64,000 bases of DNA from Hymenobacter sp. BT18 (lineage in GTDB: Bacteria > Bacteroidota > Bacteroidia > Cytophagales > Hymenobacteraceae), in assembly GCF_012273015.1 (NCBI RefSeq), contig NZ_CP050954.1, positions 3,698,001 to 3,762,000 of the forward strand, read 5' to 3'. Below are positions 25,999-34,254 of this stretch, one piece after another. How positions within the stretch are numbered: the stretch's first letter is position 1; each line of letters begins with the position of its first letter. A program made the position numbers and the translations under genes. A model generated the notes under the pieces. That model was given only the letters and a program-made list of their open reading frames with translations. It was not told where the DNA came from and did no database searches.

Positions 25999-26517
25999 CT
26001 AGCTGCCGTGCAGCTCGCCGGCGGGGGCCTGCTGCCGGCGTTGGAGTAGCTCGGCCAGCTTGCCGTAAATAAAGTCTGCAGCTTGGTCGCGCAGCTTTTC
26101 GGTGGGGCCTTTCAGCAGCTCGCGGTACTCAAAGGCTCGGTTTTCCAGCAGCATGGTCACGAAAATAGTGCCCGAAGGTTTGTCGATGGTTTCGGAGGCG
26201 CCGGGGCCGAAGAGTCCGGTAATGGCCACGCACACATCGGCCGTGGGCAGGTGCTGGTGCAGCCCCTGGGCCATTTCATTGGTAGTTTGCTGGCTTTCGG
26301 CTGAGTACGTGTCCAGGGTTTTCTTTTTAACTCCCAGGAGCCGTTGCTTGGCTTCGGCATGGTAGGTTACGACTGAGCCCAGCAGAACCTCGCTTACCCC
26401 CTGAGCCGGGGCCAGCTGGGCCGCCACCCAGCCACAGGTGCAGCTTTCGGCCAGGGCCAAAGTGAGTTTGTGCTGCAGAAACAGCTTCACGAGGTCATCA
26501 ACAGAACTAGCTTTCAT
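25999..26517 (-). CDS. pncC: nicotinamide-nucleotide amidohydrolase (CinA C-terminal type)
   Basis: The 172-residue protein has the PncC/CinA-C marks: LTLALAESCTCGWVAAQLA with the reactive Ser, GSVVTYHAEAKQRLLGV, VCVAITGLFGPGAS and KPSGTIFV. PncC deamidates NMN to nicotinate mononucleotide in NAD recycling. It is the stand-alone form, without the N-terminal CinA domain. Residues are complete, though the usual 'GIAGP' is here 'GLFGP'. Start at ATG 26517. The last residues are Gln/Pro-rich. Confidence 0.88.
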   Translation of the reverse strand: MKASSVDDLVKLFLQHKLTLALAESCTCGWVAAQLAPAQGVSEVLLGSVVTYHAEAKQRLLGVKKKTLDTYSAESQQTTNEMAQGLHQHLPTADVCVAITGLFGPGASETIDKPSGTIFVTMLLENRAFEYRELLKGPTEKLRDQAADFIYGKLAELLQRRQQAPAGELHGS

Positions 26518-26629
26518 ACAGGGCAGAGCAGGAAGTAACATCCGTCCATACGCCGGGCAGCCCCTGCAAAGTTGCAACGGTGGAGGTTGCTTGCTATTGG
26601 TCCGGGTAGCTTCAGCCAGCGCTCAGCGG

Positions 26630-27928
26630 CTACTCCTGCCGGTATACCACGCCCTGCTTCATCACGAACCGCACGCGCTGCATCACCTTGATATCGGTTA
26701 GTGGGTCGCCCTCTACGGCTACCACGTCGGCGAGCTTACCGGCTTCCAGTGTGCCCAGGTTGCTGGTTTGGTTGAGCAACTCGGCGGCACTTACCGTGGC
26801 GCTGCGCAGGGCCACCAGTGGGGGCATGCCGGCTTCCACCATGTACTGAAACTCCAGGGCGTTTACTCCGTGCCGGAACACGGAAGCGTCGGTGCCAAAG
26901 GCAATTTTGACGCCGGCCTTGTAGGCGCGCCCAAACGTGTCCTGCAGCTTGGGGCCTATGGCCAGAGCTTTGGGCGTCACCAGGGCCGGATAGTAGTTGG
27001 GAATCTTGGCCGAGTCGGCCACGGATTTGCCGGCCGTGATGGTGGGCACGTACCAGGTGCCGTACTTTTTCATGAGCTTGATGCCTTCGTCGTCGAGCAA
27101 GGAGCCGTGCTCAATACTCGTTACGCCCGCCCGAATGGCCCGCTTGATGCCCTCGGGCCCGTGGGCGTGGCAGGCTACGCGCAGCCCCAGGTCCCGGGCC
27201 GTTTCCACCACCGCCTTTATTTCTTCCTCCGTCATCTGGGCCCCGCTACCGTCTTTGGCCACGCTGAGCACCCCACCGGTAGACGCTATTTTGATAACGT
27301 CGGCCCCGCGCTTGTACTGCTCCCGCACCGCCTGCCGGCATTGGTCGGGGCCGTTAGCTACGCCATCGGCTGGCCCGGGTACGCCCATCAGGCTTTGGCG
27401 GTAGCCGTTGGTAGGGTCCATGTGGCCGCCGGTGCCGGATATGGCTTTGCCCGCCGTGAAGATGCGCGGGGCTACCACCAGGCCGCGAGCCGCCGCGTTG
27501 CGCAGGGCCACGTTCACGCCGGAGCCGCCCAGGTCGCGCACCGTAGTAAAGCCCGCAAGCAGTGTTTTGCGGGCGTGTTCCAGGGAGTTGAAGGCAATGT
27601 CGGCCGGGTTCTGGGTGAATTCCTGCAGGAAGTTGTCTTTGCTGGTTTCCCCTTCCAGGTGCACGTGGCAGTCGATGAGCCCGGGCAGCACGGTGCGGTT
27701 TTTCAGGTCAATGACTTTGTCGTCGGCATTGGTGGGGGCGCGGTAGCCCCGCTCCACGGCCACAATCCGCCCGTTTTCCGTTACCACCGTCATTTCCGTC
27801 TGAGCCTGCTCGGTGCGCATATCCAGCAGCCGCCCGCAGTGCAGATAGGTTTTCTGAGCCTGGGCGGCCGAGGCCAGCACCAGGGAATAGCCCACCAGGA
27901 GGCCGCTTAGTACGCGTGCAAGTTTCAT
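26630..27928 (-). CDS. exported amidohydrolase (Xaa-Pro dipeptidase-like)
   Basis: A 432-residue metal-dependent hydrolase with a signal peptide (ending SAAQAQ). The composite domain opens with HCGRLLDMRTEQAQ, then LPGLIDCHVHLEGE (metal His pair), DVIKIASTGGV (bridging Lys), RVACHAHG and IEHGS, and GTDASVF with the final Asp. The order is that of the imidazolonepropionase-like / Xaa-Pro dipeptidase branch. Exported members are common in Bacteroidota and may cleave dipeptides or amides in the periplasm. Substrate unknown. It begins divergently from the acyl-CoA-binding protein gene. Confidence 0.9.
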   Translation of the reverse strand: MKLARVLSGLLVGYSLVLASAAQAQKTYLHCGRLLDMRTEQAQTEMTVVTENGRIVAVERGYRAPTNADDKVIDLKNRTVLPGLIDCHVHLEGETSKDNFLQEFTQNPADIAFNSLEHARKTLLAGFTTVRDLGGSGVNVALRNAAARGLVVAPRIFTAGKAISGTGGHMDPTNGYRQSLMGVPGPADGVANGPDQCRQAVREQYKRGADVIKIASTGGVLSVAKDGSGAQMTEEEIKAVVETARDLGLRVACHAHGPEGIKRAIRAGVTSIEHGSLLDDEGIKLMKKYGTWYVPTITAGKSVADSAKIPNYYPALVTPKALAIGPKLQDTFGRAYKAGVKIAFGTDASVFRHGVNALEFQYMVEAGMPPLVALRSATVSAAELLNQTSNLGTLEAGKLADVVAVEGDPLTDIKVMQRVRFVMKQGVVYRQE

Positions 27929-28083
27929 CGGGAAAGTAATTGGACGGGAAAGGATACCCGGCCAATATACAGCGGATTAAAATGCTGCATGCCGCCTATT
28001 TTGGCGGCAATCCGTATCTTTTGCCACCCTTACTCTGCGGAGCAAGGGCCTACCTGTTCTCATCACCCTCAACCACCTTTTTC

Positions 28084-28335
28084 ATGGCTACCATCGAAGA
28101 ATTTGAAGCCGCTGCGGCGCGCAGCAAAGAGCTGCCCGCCAAGCCCGACAATATGACTTTACTTAAGCTCTACGCCCTCTACAAACAGGGAAGCGAAGGG
28201 GATATTTCCGGCGACCGGCCCGGGGGCTTCGACTTCAAGGCCATTGCCAAGTACGATGCCTGGGCCGGCCTGCGGGGCAAATCCCAGGAGGAAGCTCGCC
28301 AGGAGTACGTCGACTTCGTGGCCTCTTTGTTTTAG
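28084..28335 (+). CDS. acyl-CoA-binding protein
   Basis: An 83-residue four-helix protein covering the whole ACBP fold: FEAAAARSKELPAKPDNMTL, LYALYKQGSEGD and YDAWAGLRGKSQEEARQEYVDF carry the conserved Tyr, Lys and Trp that hold the CoA moiety. It binds medium to long acyl-CoA in the cytosol. Start at ATG 28084; upstream in-frame codons run through what looks like a promoter (TATCTTTT at 28015, one mismatch). It is monocistronic with a terminator behind it. ACBP is mostly eukaryotic but scattered in Bacteroidota. Confidence 0.92.
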   Translation: MATIEEFEAAAARSKELPAKPDNMTLLKLYALYKQGSEGDISGDRPGGFDFKAIAKYDAWAGLRGKSQEEARQEYVDFVASLF

Positions 28336-28364
28336 CGGCTGCTCACACCGCAGCCCATCAACGT

Positions 28365-28400
28365 AAAGCCCCCACTTTCCAGGCGGAAGGTGGGGGCTTT
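28365..28400. terminator. terminator between ACBP and CDGSH genes
   Basis: Perfect inverted repeat AAAGCCCCCACTTTCC / GGAAGGTGGGGGCTTT around a 4-base loop; serves both convergent genes. Confidence 0.85.
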
Positions 28401-28426
28401 GCGTGGGGCAAGAACAGAAAGGCCGG

Positions 28427-28651
28427 CTATACTTTCGGAGCTGGCAGGTCGAAGGCCTCGGCATTGTGCTCGAAATGGCCCTTGTGCGACCCGTCACAGA
28501 AAGGCTTGTTCTTGGAAAGGCCACAGCGGCAAATGCTGATCCGCTCCCGGCCGCCCAGGCCGTAGGGCGTGCCCTGGGCATCGACCAGTTCGAAATCGGT
28601 GCCCTCTACCCGGAGGGAGCCATTGCTTAGTACGGTGATTTTGGTGGCCAT
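28427..28651 (-). CDS. CDGSH iron-sulfur protein
   Basis: The 74-residue protein has one CDGSH motif, CRCGLSKNKPFCDGSH, with Cys41, Cys43, Cys52 and His56, the four ligands of a [2Fe-2S] cluster. No membrane segment precedes it, so it is soluble. Bacterial single-CDGSH proteins may transfer electrons or clusters. It has its own terminator and lies 69 bases after the GNAT gene on the same strand, so the two may be co-transcribed. Confidence 0.92.
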   Translation of the reverse strand: MATKITVLSNGSLRVEGTDFELVDAQGTPYGLGGRERISICRCGLSKNKPFCDGSHKGHFEHNAEAFDLPAPKV

Positions 28652-28720
28652 CAGAAAAAGAAAAAAGAGTGAGTGATTCAGGAAAATAGCACCTTGGTGC
28701 CCGTAACGACCGGTTTTTGG

Positions 28721-29248
28721 CTACTGCGCCAGCAGCTCCTTGCGCATCACGTAGTCGTTCATCCAGTACGGTCCGATGGGAATGTCTTCCTCACGGTGCC
28801 GCTGAAAGCCACGGTTTTCATAGAAGGCCAGGGCCGGGTTGTGCCGGTTTACGTTCAGCTCCAGGGCGCGGCCACCGGCCTGACGGGCCGCCTGTTCCAC
28901 GGCCCCAATCAGCTGCTGGCCGAGGCCTTGCCCCTGGTGAGAAGGCAGCAGATAAAGCTTGTGCAGCTTAAAGATAGCATCATTGGCAATAGGCAGCCGG
29001 GAAAAGGAGGCATAACCGGCCGGGTGTCCGTCGGCCAGTAGCAGCAGAAACGTGTGCCCTTCGTCGGCCATCTGCCGCTGCAGCGAAGCCGGCGTATAAA
29101 TCACGCGGTACATGTACTCAATCTGCTCCCGCGAAATAATGAAGCGGTAGGTAGGCTCCCAGGTCGCTTCGGCCAGGCTGATGATGGTGGGAATATCGGC
29201 CAGGGTGGCGGGCTGAATGGTAATGGCAGCGGCGGCGGAAGTCGTCAT
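28721..29248 (-). CDS. GNAT family N-acetyltransferase
   Basis: A 175-residue protein with a GNAT fold: ITIQPATLADIPTIISLAE, HKLYLLPSHQGQGLGQQLIG (the pyrophosphate-binding Q-G-Q-G-L-G loop), LELNVNRHNPALAFYENRGF. It resembles bacterial acetyltransferases of small amines or ribosomal-type substrates; target unknown. Start at ATG 29248, although an ATG 15 bases upstream (MPFLQR) is also possible. Same strand as CDGSH. Not related to the efflux-operon GNAT beyond the fold. Confidence 0.85.
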   Translation of the reverse strand: MTTSAAAAITIQPATLADIPTIISLAEATWEPTYRFIISREQIEYMYRVIYTPASLQRQMADEGHTFLLLLADGHPAGYASFSRLPIANDAIFKLHKLYLLPSHQGQGLGQQLIGAVEQAARQAGGRALELNVNRHNPALAFYENRGFQRHREEDIPIGPYWMNDYVMRKELLAQ

Positions 29249-29386
29249 ACGCTGCAAAAACGGCATTATTTCCGCTAAAACCGAACCTTGGTAGGCTAAT
29301 TCCACGTTTTGGGCCGGAAATTGCCGGGCTCTGCCATACGGTAGCCCGCGCCCGGCGCGTTACTTCATCTTCACGATTTTCTGCCT

Positions 29387-30040
29387 ATGAAACGTTGCCT
29401 GCTTTCCTTGGCTGTACTGGCCGCCCTTGGCCTTACGCCATTAGCTGCTGCTGCGCAGCAGTCCACCTCCAGTACTACGCCCACCTCCTCGGCCGTAGAG
29501 CGCGATTTGCGCACGTTTGTCGACTGGGTAAGTGAGAAAATGGATAAAGCTGAGGCCGGGGCCCGCCGGGAATGGCCTAAGATGATGGCCGACTTCGACC
29601 GTCAAAGCCAGCGCCTCGACCGCGCTACCGACAGTTTATCGGTTCAGTCGAAGCGGGAGTATGCGGCCGAGAAGGCCCGCTACAAGGCCTGGGCCGCCGA
29701 ACAGCGCCGCCTCGAAGCCCAGGCCCGGGAGCCCGAAACGGCGCAGCAGGCCCAAGACCGGCTGCTCAACGAAAACGTGGTAATAAACCGCGCCCGGGCC
29801 ACGGAGCTACCCGACCTGTATGAGCGCCTGCTGGCTACCACGCGCGAGCAGCGCCGACAGTGGACCCAGCGCGACTGGGCCGCCGCCAGCGAGGTCCTCT
29901 CACGCCTCAATGGGCGGTACGAGCAGGTGCGTCAGCAGCTGGGGCTGGAGGAGCGGCTCCGCATCCGCACGCTGCAGGGGGAGTTTCGCACGCTGGAAGG
30001 CGCCCGCGCTACCAAAGAATATCTGAGCGAGAAGGAGTAA
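29387..30040 (+). CDS. helical exported protein of unknown function
   Basis: A 217-residue protein with a signal peptide (MKRCLLSLAVLAALGLTPLAAAAQ) and a mature part that is nearly all helical and highly charged, with coiled-coil-like heptads (for example EKARYKAWAAEQRRLEAQ and VLSRLNGRYEQVRQQLGLEE). No enzyme motif or sorting tail. Its composition resembles Bacteroidota periplasmic helical-bundle proteins of unknown role. It converges with the STAS-like gene at 30052, leaving only 11 bases between them. Confidence 0.72.
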   Translation: MKRCLLSLAVLAALGLTPLAAAAQQSTSSTTPTSSAVERDLRTFVDWVSEKMDKAEAGARREWPKMMADFDRQSQRLDRATDSLSVQSKREYAAEKARYKAWAAEQRRLEAQAREPETAQQAQDRLLNENVVINRARATELPDLYERLLATTREQRRQWTQRDWAAASEVLSRLNGRYEQVRQQLGLEERLRIRTLQGEFRTLEGARATKEYLSEKE

Positions 30041-30051
30041 TAGCGGTTGCT

Positions 30052-30495
30052 TCAGGCCGTTTGCTGCTGTTGATGGAGCCAGTGCCGGGCCGCAGCTACG
30101 TCGTAGAAAAGCCGGGCGGGCAGCTGGTGCCCAATTTTCTCGATAAACCCGGCGCTGATGTACTGATTCTGTAAATCGGGCAGAAACACGTAGGCAAAGG
30201 CCCGCAGGCCATTTTCCATGGCCTGCGGCAGCCACTCAAACTCCAGCCACGACAAGGCATCCGACCAGTCACCCGTCGATTCGGTTTTGTCGTTCAGGAT
30301 CAGGGGAATCTGCAGCTGTTCCTGGATGCGCAGCTCCTGCGTAGCCACCCGCAGCACGGCATCAGCTGTGATGTTGCCCTGCCACTGAATATACAGCAGT
30401 TGTTCGTCTGGGTAGTATCGCAGGGAGGCTACCGGGCTACCGTACTGGTCGGGCACAATACCCAGGTCGTCGAAGGGCACAGCGTGTGGGAGCAT
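30052..30495 (-). CDS. small STAS-like protein, copy 3
   Basis: A 147-residue cytosolic protein. The segment LRYYPDEQLLYIQWQGNITA matches the first strand of copies 1 and 2, ILNDKTESTGDW the second, and AARHWLHQQQ the C-terminal helix. It is more divergent than the tandem pair at 2249-3307 and lies 27 kb away. Start at ATG 30495; a longer start adds seven hydrophobic residues. A fold similar to SpoIIAA/STAS is an inference. Confidence 0.65.
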   Translation of the reverse strand: MLPHAVPFDDLGIVPDQYGSPVASLRYYPDEQLLYIQWQGNITADAVLRVATQELRIQEQLQIPLILNDKTESTGDWSDALSWLEFEWLPQAMENGLRAFAYVFLPDLQNQYISAGFIEKIGHQLPARLFYDVAAARHWLHQQQQTA

Positions 30496-30744
30496 AAAGC
30501 AGAGAGCTAGGAGCAAGTGATATTAAACATAGTGGTTTATGCGGTAGGATTCTATTTATTCTGGTTTTGATTCCAATTGAAGTAGATAAGAATACGTGCT
30601 GCTGCCTGGGGCCAAAGGCAGCAGCAGGGCCGGGAGTAGGATGATGGAAAGCAGGAGTAGGAAGTAGCAGAGAATAAACGCGCTGGATGCAGACTGGGCG
30701 CATTTCTACCGAAGCTACGTGCCCAATGATGCCCGTGTTTCTGC

Positions 30745-30752
30745 TACTTTTG
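30745..30752 (+). promoter_or_regulatory. -7 box TACTTTTG for deoxynucleoside kinase
   Basis: An exact TAnnTTTG match 32 bases before ATG 30785. No TTG is seen at the -33 position. The rest of 30496-30784 is AT-rich and shows no other feature. Confidence 0.55.
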
Positions 30753-30784
30753 CGGTTCACGTTCCGCTCACGCCTGCCTTTCTC

Positions 30785-31408
30785 ATGCATATTGCCATCG
30801 TCGGTAACATTGGTGCCGGCAAAACCACCCTAGCCAACAAGTTAGCGCATCACTTCAACTGGGAAGTGTTTCTGGAAGACGTCGACCACAATCCGTACCT
30901 CAAGGACTTTTACGACGATATGCCCCGGTGGGCATTCCATCTGCAGGTGTACTTCCTGAACAGCCGCTTCCGGCAAACCCAGCGCATTAAAGAGCTGCAG
31001 CAAGCCAGCAAGGGCGTGATTCAGGACCGCACCATTTACGAAGATGCCCACATCTTCGCGGCCAACCTGCACGAGTCGGGCCTGATGACGGAGCGCGACC
31101 ACCAGAACTACCTGAATTTGTTTCAGTCCATGATCAGCATGGTGAATCCGCCGGATTTGCTGCTTTACCTGAAAGCCGACTTGCCGAAGCTGATTTCGCA
31201 GATCGAGAAGCGCAACCGCGACTACGAGAACAACATCAAAATCGAGTACCTCAAGAACCTGAACGAGCACTACGAGCGGTGGATCAGCAGCTACAGCTAC
31301 GGCAAGCTGCTCATCGTCGACGTCAACCAACTCGACTACGTGAACAACCCCGAGGATTTGGGCGTCATCGTCGATAAAATCAACAGCACCCTCTTTGGGC
31401 TGTTTTGA
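30785..31408 (+). CDS. deoxynucleoside kinase
   Basis: The 207-residue enzyme has a P-loop GNIGAGKTT (7-15), the base-specificity region WEVFLEDVDHNPYLKDFYDD, the DRT-like QDRTIYEDAHIFA, and the lid PPDLLLYLKADLPKLISQIEKRNR. It phosphorylates deoxynucleosides (dGK/dAK/dCK type) in the salvage pathway using ATP. Length is typical. Start at ATG 30785 after a consensus -7 box; upstream codons cover the promoter. Terminator at 31484. Substrate range cannot be told from sequence. Confidence 0.9.
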   Translation: MHIAIVGNIGAGKTTLANKLAHHFNWEVFLEDVDHNPYLKDFYDDMPRWAFHLQVYFLNSRFRQTQRIKELQQASKGVIQDRTIYEDAHIFAANLHESGLMTERDHQNYLNLFQSMISMVNPPDLLLYLKADLPKLISQIEKRNRDYENNIKIEYLKNLNEHYERWISSYSYGKLLIVDVNQLDYVNNPEDLGVIVDKINSTLFGLF

Positions 31409-31483
31409 AGGACTTTATGGATGAATGGCTCTGGGGTTTAATGGCTGCTGTATTCCTGAATAACCCGAAGCTCTCATTCAGCC

Positions 31484-31520
31484 AAAAAGGCCCGGCCGTC
31501 TACAGACGGCCGGGCCTTCT
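31484..31520. terminator. terminator after deoxynucleoside kinase
   Basis: Stem AAGGCCCGGCCGTCT / AGACGGCCGGGCCTT with a 2-base loop and A/T flanks; 31409-31623 otherwise holds no gene I can support. Confidence 0.8.
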
Positions 31521-31623
31521 TATTTGTAAAACTTTGGTTGGTTTCCAAGTCATACAGCTGCCAGTAGTGCACTTTAAAGCCAGTCAACCAGCAAACCCAT
31601 TCAGCCATTTACCCTAGCACAGT

Positions 31624-32295
31624 CTACTCCTCCCGCATAGCCTCGTTGAGGAAGCGGACGAAGGGCTGGGCTGCCTGCCAAGCGCCGAGTACCTGCTGCG
31701 GAAAGTCGGGGCTAAGCACCTGGGCATCCGGAATTGCCTGCCACACGAAGTAGCTTTTCAGCCGCAGCCATTCAATATCGGGGTCTTCCCGATCGTAGCC
31801 TTTGGGGGCCGTTTTCAGCGTTTGAGAGGTATCGAGGCCCTGGGGGAAAAAGCGCAGCAGCTCCGGACTCTGGCGCAGGGCGTGAAACTCGGTGGGGTTG
31901 TAGTGAATTTCCTGGCGGATGCGGGCGAGCTGGGCCGGTTCCGGCATCCAGCGGCCCGCACCCACGTAAGTTTCGCCGCCGGGCTCCAGGGCAATAAAGT
32001 AACCCGCCCAGGCACTGTGCCGGCCTCCCCGCTTGATGCCCGCGCCCATGTGCCGCTTGTACGGCTCGTCGCTTTGGTGGAAACGGTCGTTTTTGTTGAT
32101 GCGGAACATCACGTCCGAGGGCGTGAGGGTACTCAGGTCGGGTTCGAAGCGGGCGGCGCCGCGCAGTAGCTCCGCCACCAGTTGGGTGTAGGCCGCGCGG
32201 GCACGCTGGTAATCGGCACGATGCTCGTCCATCCACGCTTTGTGGTTGTTGTCGCGCAGCTGACCGAGAAAATCCAAGACAAGGGCATTGTTCAT
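31624..32295 (-). CDS. DUF2461 family protein
   Basis: A 223-residue cytosolic protein whose start (LDFLGQLRDNNHKAWMDEHR) and central strands (VMFRINKNDRFHQSDEPYK, YFIALEPGGETYVGAGRWMP) match the DUF2461/TIGR02453 family. Members are common in Bacteroidota; no enzyme activity has been settled. No signal peptide or membrane helix. It lies 56 bases downstream of nothing obvious and reads from ATG 32295. Same strand as DUF547 but with its own start. Confidence 0.88.
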   Translation of the reverse strand: MNNALVLDFLGQLRDNNHKAWMDEHRADYQRARAAYTQLVAELLRGAARFEPDLSTLTPSDVMFRINKNDRFHQSDEPYKRHMGAGIKRGGRHSAWAGYFIALEPGGETYVGAGRWMPEPAQLARIRQEIHYNPTEFHALRQSPELLRFFPQGLDTSQTLKTAPKGYDREDPDIEWLRLKSYFVWQAIPDAQVLSPDFPQQVLGAWQAAQPFVRFLNEAMREE

Positions 32296-32351
32296 GCCTG
32301 CTTCAACTGTGGAAGCGGGCGGCGGGTTGGGCTGCCCGCCAAAAAAAGTGC

Positions 32352-33125
32352 CTAGCGCGTCAGGGCCTGCGAGTCGCTCAGGGCCAGCCGGTCGTTGAGC
32401 TGCCAGTTGAACGGCAGGAAACCGAACGTAGTACCGGCCGGCAGGGGCACGTGGGCATAGCGGTTGACGAAAGCCAGCAGCGCTTCCGGAGTAGAGCCAA
32501 AATCTGCCGCATACCAGTCAAACAAGCTCGACAGCTGCGGGGTGGGGCCCATTAGCTGGTTGGCCACCGGGTCGTTGAGGAACCGGCGCGTCTGCGCCTC
32601 CAGCTGCTGCTCCAGGCGGCTGCCTTCGTAGGCCTCGTTGAGCAGGGAGGGAGAGGATACGGCGGCCTGTACCAGGGCAAAGTGAATGCGCGCATCCGGG
32701 GTAGAACCGCGCAGAAACTGCTTTTCTATCTGGTTGAGCGAGTAGGTATTACCCCCTACGAAAACCACGGGCGCCTCCCAGGGCGAAAAGCTGCCGGTAG
32801 ACTTGGATTTGATACGCGTATCGGTCAGGCTGTTGAGCGGGTAGTGCTGTAGGACCAGGTCCACTACGCTGGCGTTGTAGGCATTGATCCAGTAAGCCTT
32901 CACGTCATTGGGCTGCCAGGAAGCATCGGGGGCCGTAGCGTCCAGTAGCTCCAAGTATTCGGCCAGTTCGTCTTCATCGGCCCGGAAGCCGCGGTAGTCT
33001 ACGCGCCCGTCGGCCAGCACATGGCGGGCCAGCAGCGAGTTCCATTGCGCATGGGAGGGCGGGGCACCGGCAAGGGCAGCCAGTGGCAACCAAAGCAGCA
33101 GGATAAAGCCGAAAAGGCCACCCAT
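32352..33125 (-). CDS. DUF547 family exported protein
   Basis: The 257-residue protein has a signal peptide (GFILLLWLPLAALAG) and the DUF547 core: VKAYWINAYNASVVDLVLQ, YSLNQIEKQFLRG and DARIHFALVQAAVSSPSL. In most family members the last segment reads ...CAS.SCP; here Ser/Ala/Val replace the Cys, so any Cys-based chemistry is lost. The C-terminal third (WYAADFGSTPEALLAFVNRY) is complete. The start is put at ATG 33125 to expose the signal peptide. Function unknown. Confidence 0.85.
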   Translation of the reverse strand: MGGLFGFILLLWLPLAALAGAPPSHAQWNSLLARHVLADGRVDYRGFRADEDELAEYLELLDATAPDASWQPNDVKAYWINAYNASVVDLVLQHYPLNSLTDTRIKSKSTGSFSPWEAPVVFVGGNTYSLNQIEKQFLRGSTPDARIHFALVQAAVSSPSLLNEAYEGSRLEQQLEAQTRRFLNDPVANQLMGPTPQLSSLFDWYAADFGSTPEALLAFVNRYAHVPLPAGTTFGFLPFNWQLNDRLALSDSQALTR

Positions 33126-33341
33126 AGCGCGGAAACCCGGGGGGAGTGAAAACACAGGAAAAGGAGGCAACAGGTGTGGAAGGGCAGATGCTACCGGCAG
33201 CGCAGCCCACCGTCCCGACTGCTCGGGAATCTGGTGGGCCAGCACGTAGAAATAGCATTTCAAAAGTAACACTTCAGCACTTGCTACACAAGCATTTGGC
33301 CGATTCAGTGCCGCCGCTAGCCCGGCCGCCGGGATGCCAGG

Positions 33342-34160
33342 CTAGCGGCGGCTCACTACGGCTATGGGGTCGCCCACGCGCAGGGTGCCGCGGCCGGGTC
33401 CCGTTACATTCTGCCCAAACATGACCTTGTTGCCCTGGGTGCGGTAAGTGGCTAGCGTGCGCAGAGGTTCGGCGCTTTTCTGGGCGGTCTGCTGGTCGAT
33501 AGTCGTCATGACGCAGCGGCCGCAAGGCCGCACTGCCCGGAAGGGCAGGCCGCCCACCTGAAACTCATGCCAGGCATCTTCTTCCCAGGCTGCGCCGCCG
33601 CTGAACACCAGGTTCGGCCGGAAGCGGTTCATAGGCACGGGCTCGGCCAGGCGGGTGTTCAGCTCCGCCAGGGCTTCGGTGCCGGCCAGCAGGAAAGGAT
33701 AGCCATCGGCGAAGCTTACTACGGCGTCGGCGGGGTTGAGCTCGGGCTCTACGTTGCGCACGACCATATCCGACATATATACCAGGCGGCATTCCCGGCC
33801 CAGGGCTTCGCTCAGCCAAGCGTCGGCCTCAGGGGTACCGCGCCAGGCAAACACCATGTCGTCCCAGATGGTCACGAACAAGGTGCGCTCGGGCGTGGCC
33901 TCGAAGGGCACGTAGAGGGGCAGCAGCTCCGGCCGCTGCTGGTGGGTAAGCAGGAAGCCGTTGTACGCCGGCGAAACGTGCAGCAACGCCATGTCGGCGT
34001 GCTGGCGCTGGGTCATGAACTGGTTGCGGTGGTCTACGATCAGCCAGCGCCGGTCGTGGCGCAAGCCACGGGGCTCTATCTCCGCTTCCGCCACGCGGAT
34101 GCCGCCCAGGGATTTTACGGGGTAGATGTACAGGTCGGAGAGCAGGAGGGGAGCGGCCAT
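33342..34160 (-). CDS. MOSC domain protein
   Basis: A 272-residue cytosolic protein with an N-terminal MOSC beta-barrel domain (LLSDLYIYPVKSLGGIRV, RGLRHDRRWLIVD) and a MOSC domain. The segment RAVRPCGRCVMTTID carries the Cys pair near the Mo-cofactor site, and the C-terminus VMFGQNVTGPGRGTLRVGDP is conserved. It resembles mARC/YcbX proteins, which reduce N-hydroxylated compounds with a molybdenum cofactor. No electron-donor domain is fused. Start at ATG 34160. Confidence 0.9.
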   Translation of the reverse strand: MAAPLLLSDLYIYPVKSLGGIRVAEAEIEPRGLRHDRRWLIVDHRNQFMTQRQHADMALLHVSPAYNGFLLTHQQRPELLPLYVPFEATPERTLFVTIWDDMVFAWRGTPEADAWLSEALGRECRLVYMSDMVVRNVEPELNPADAVVSFADGYPFLLAGTEALAELNTRLAEPVPMNRFRPNLVFSGGAAWEEDAWHEFQVGGLPFRAVRPCGRCVMTTIDQQTAQKSAEPLRTLATYRTQGNKVMFGQNVTGPGRGTLRVGDPIAVVSRR

Positions 34161-34254
34161 AAGGTAAAGGTAGCAGACCCGCGCTTGTGGCCGCACCCGG
34201 GGCAGGTTGTGGGCGCGAAAAAAGTGGCGTACTTGCGCCGCTTATCCATGCTAT

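Noticed and set aside
31405..31617. 70-residue frame downstream of the deoxynucleoside kinase
   Set aside because: It runs through the terminator hairpin at 31484-31520 and has no similarity pattern.
34165..34172. TACCTTTA box for the MOSC gene
   Set aside because: It lies only 5 bases before ATG 34160 and has one mismatch, so spacing does not fit a normal leader.
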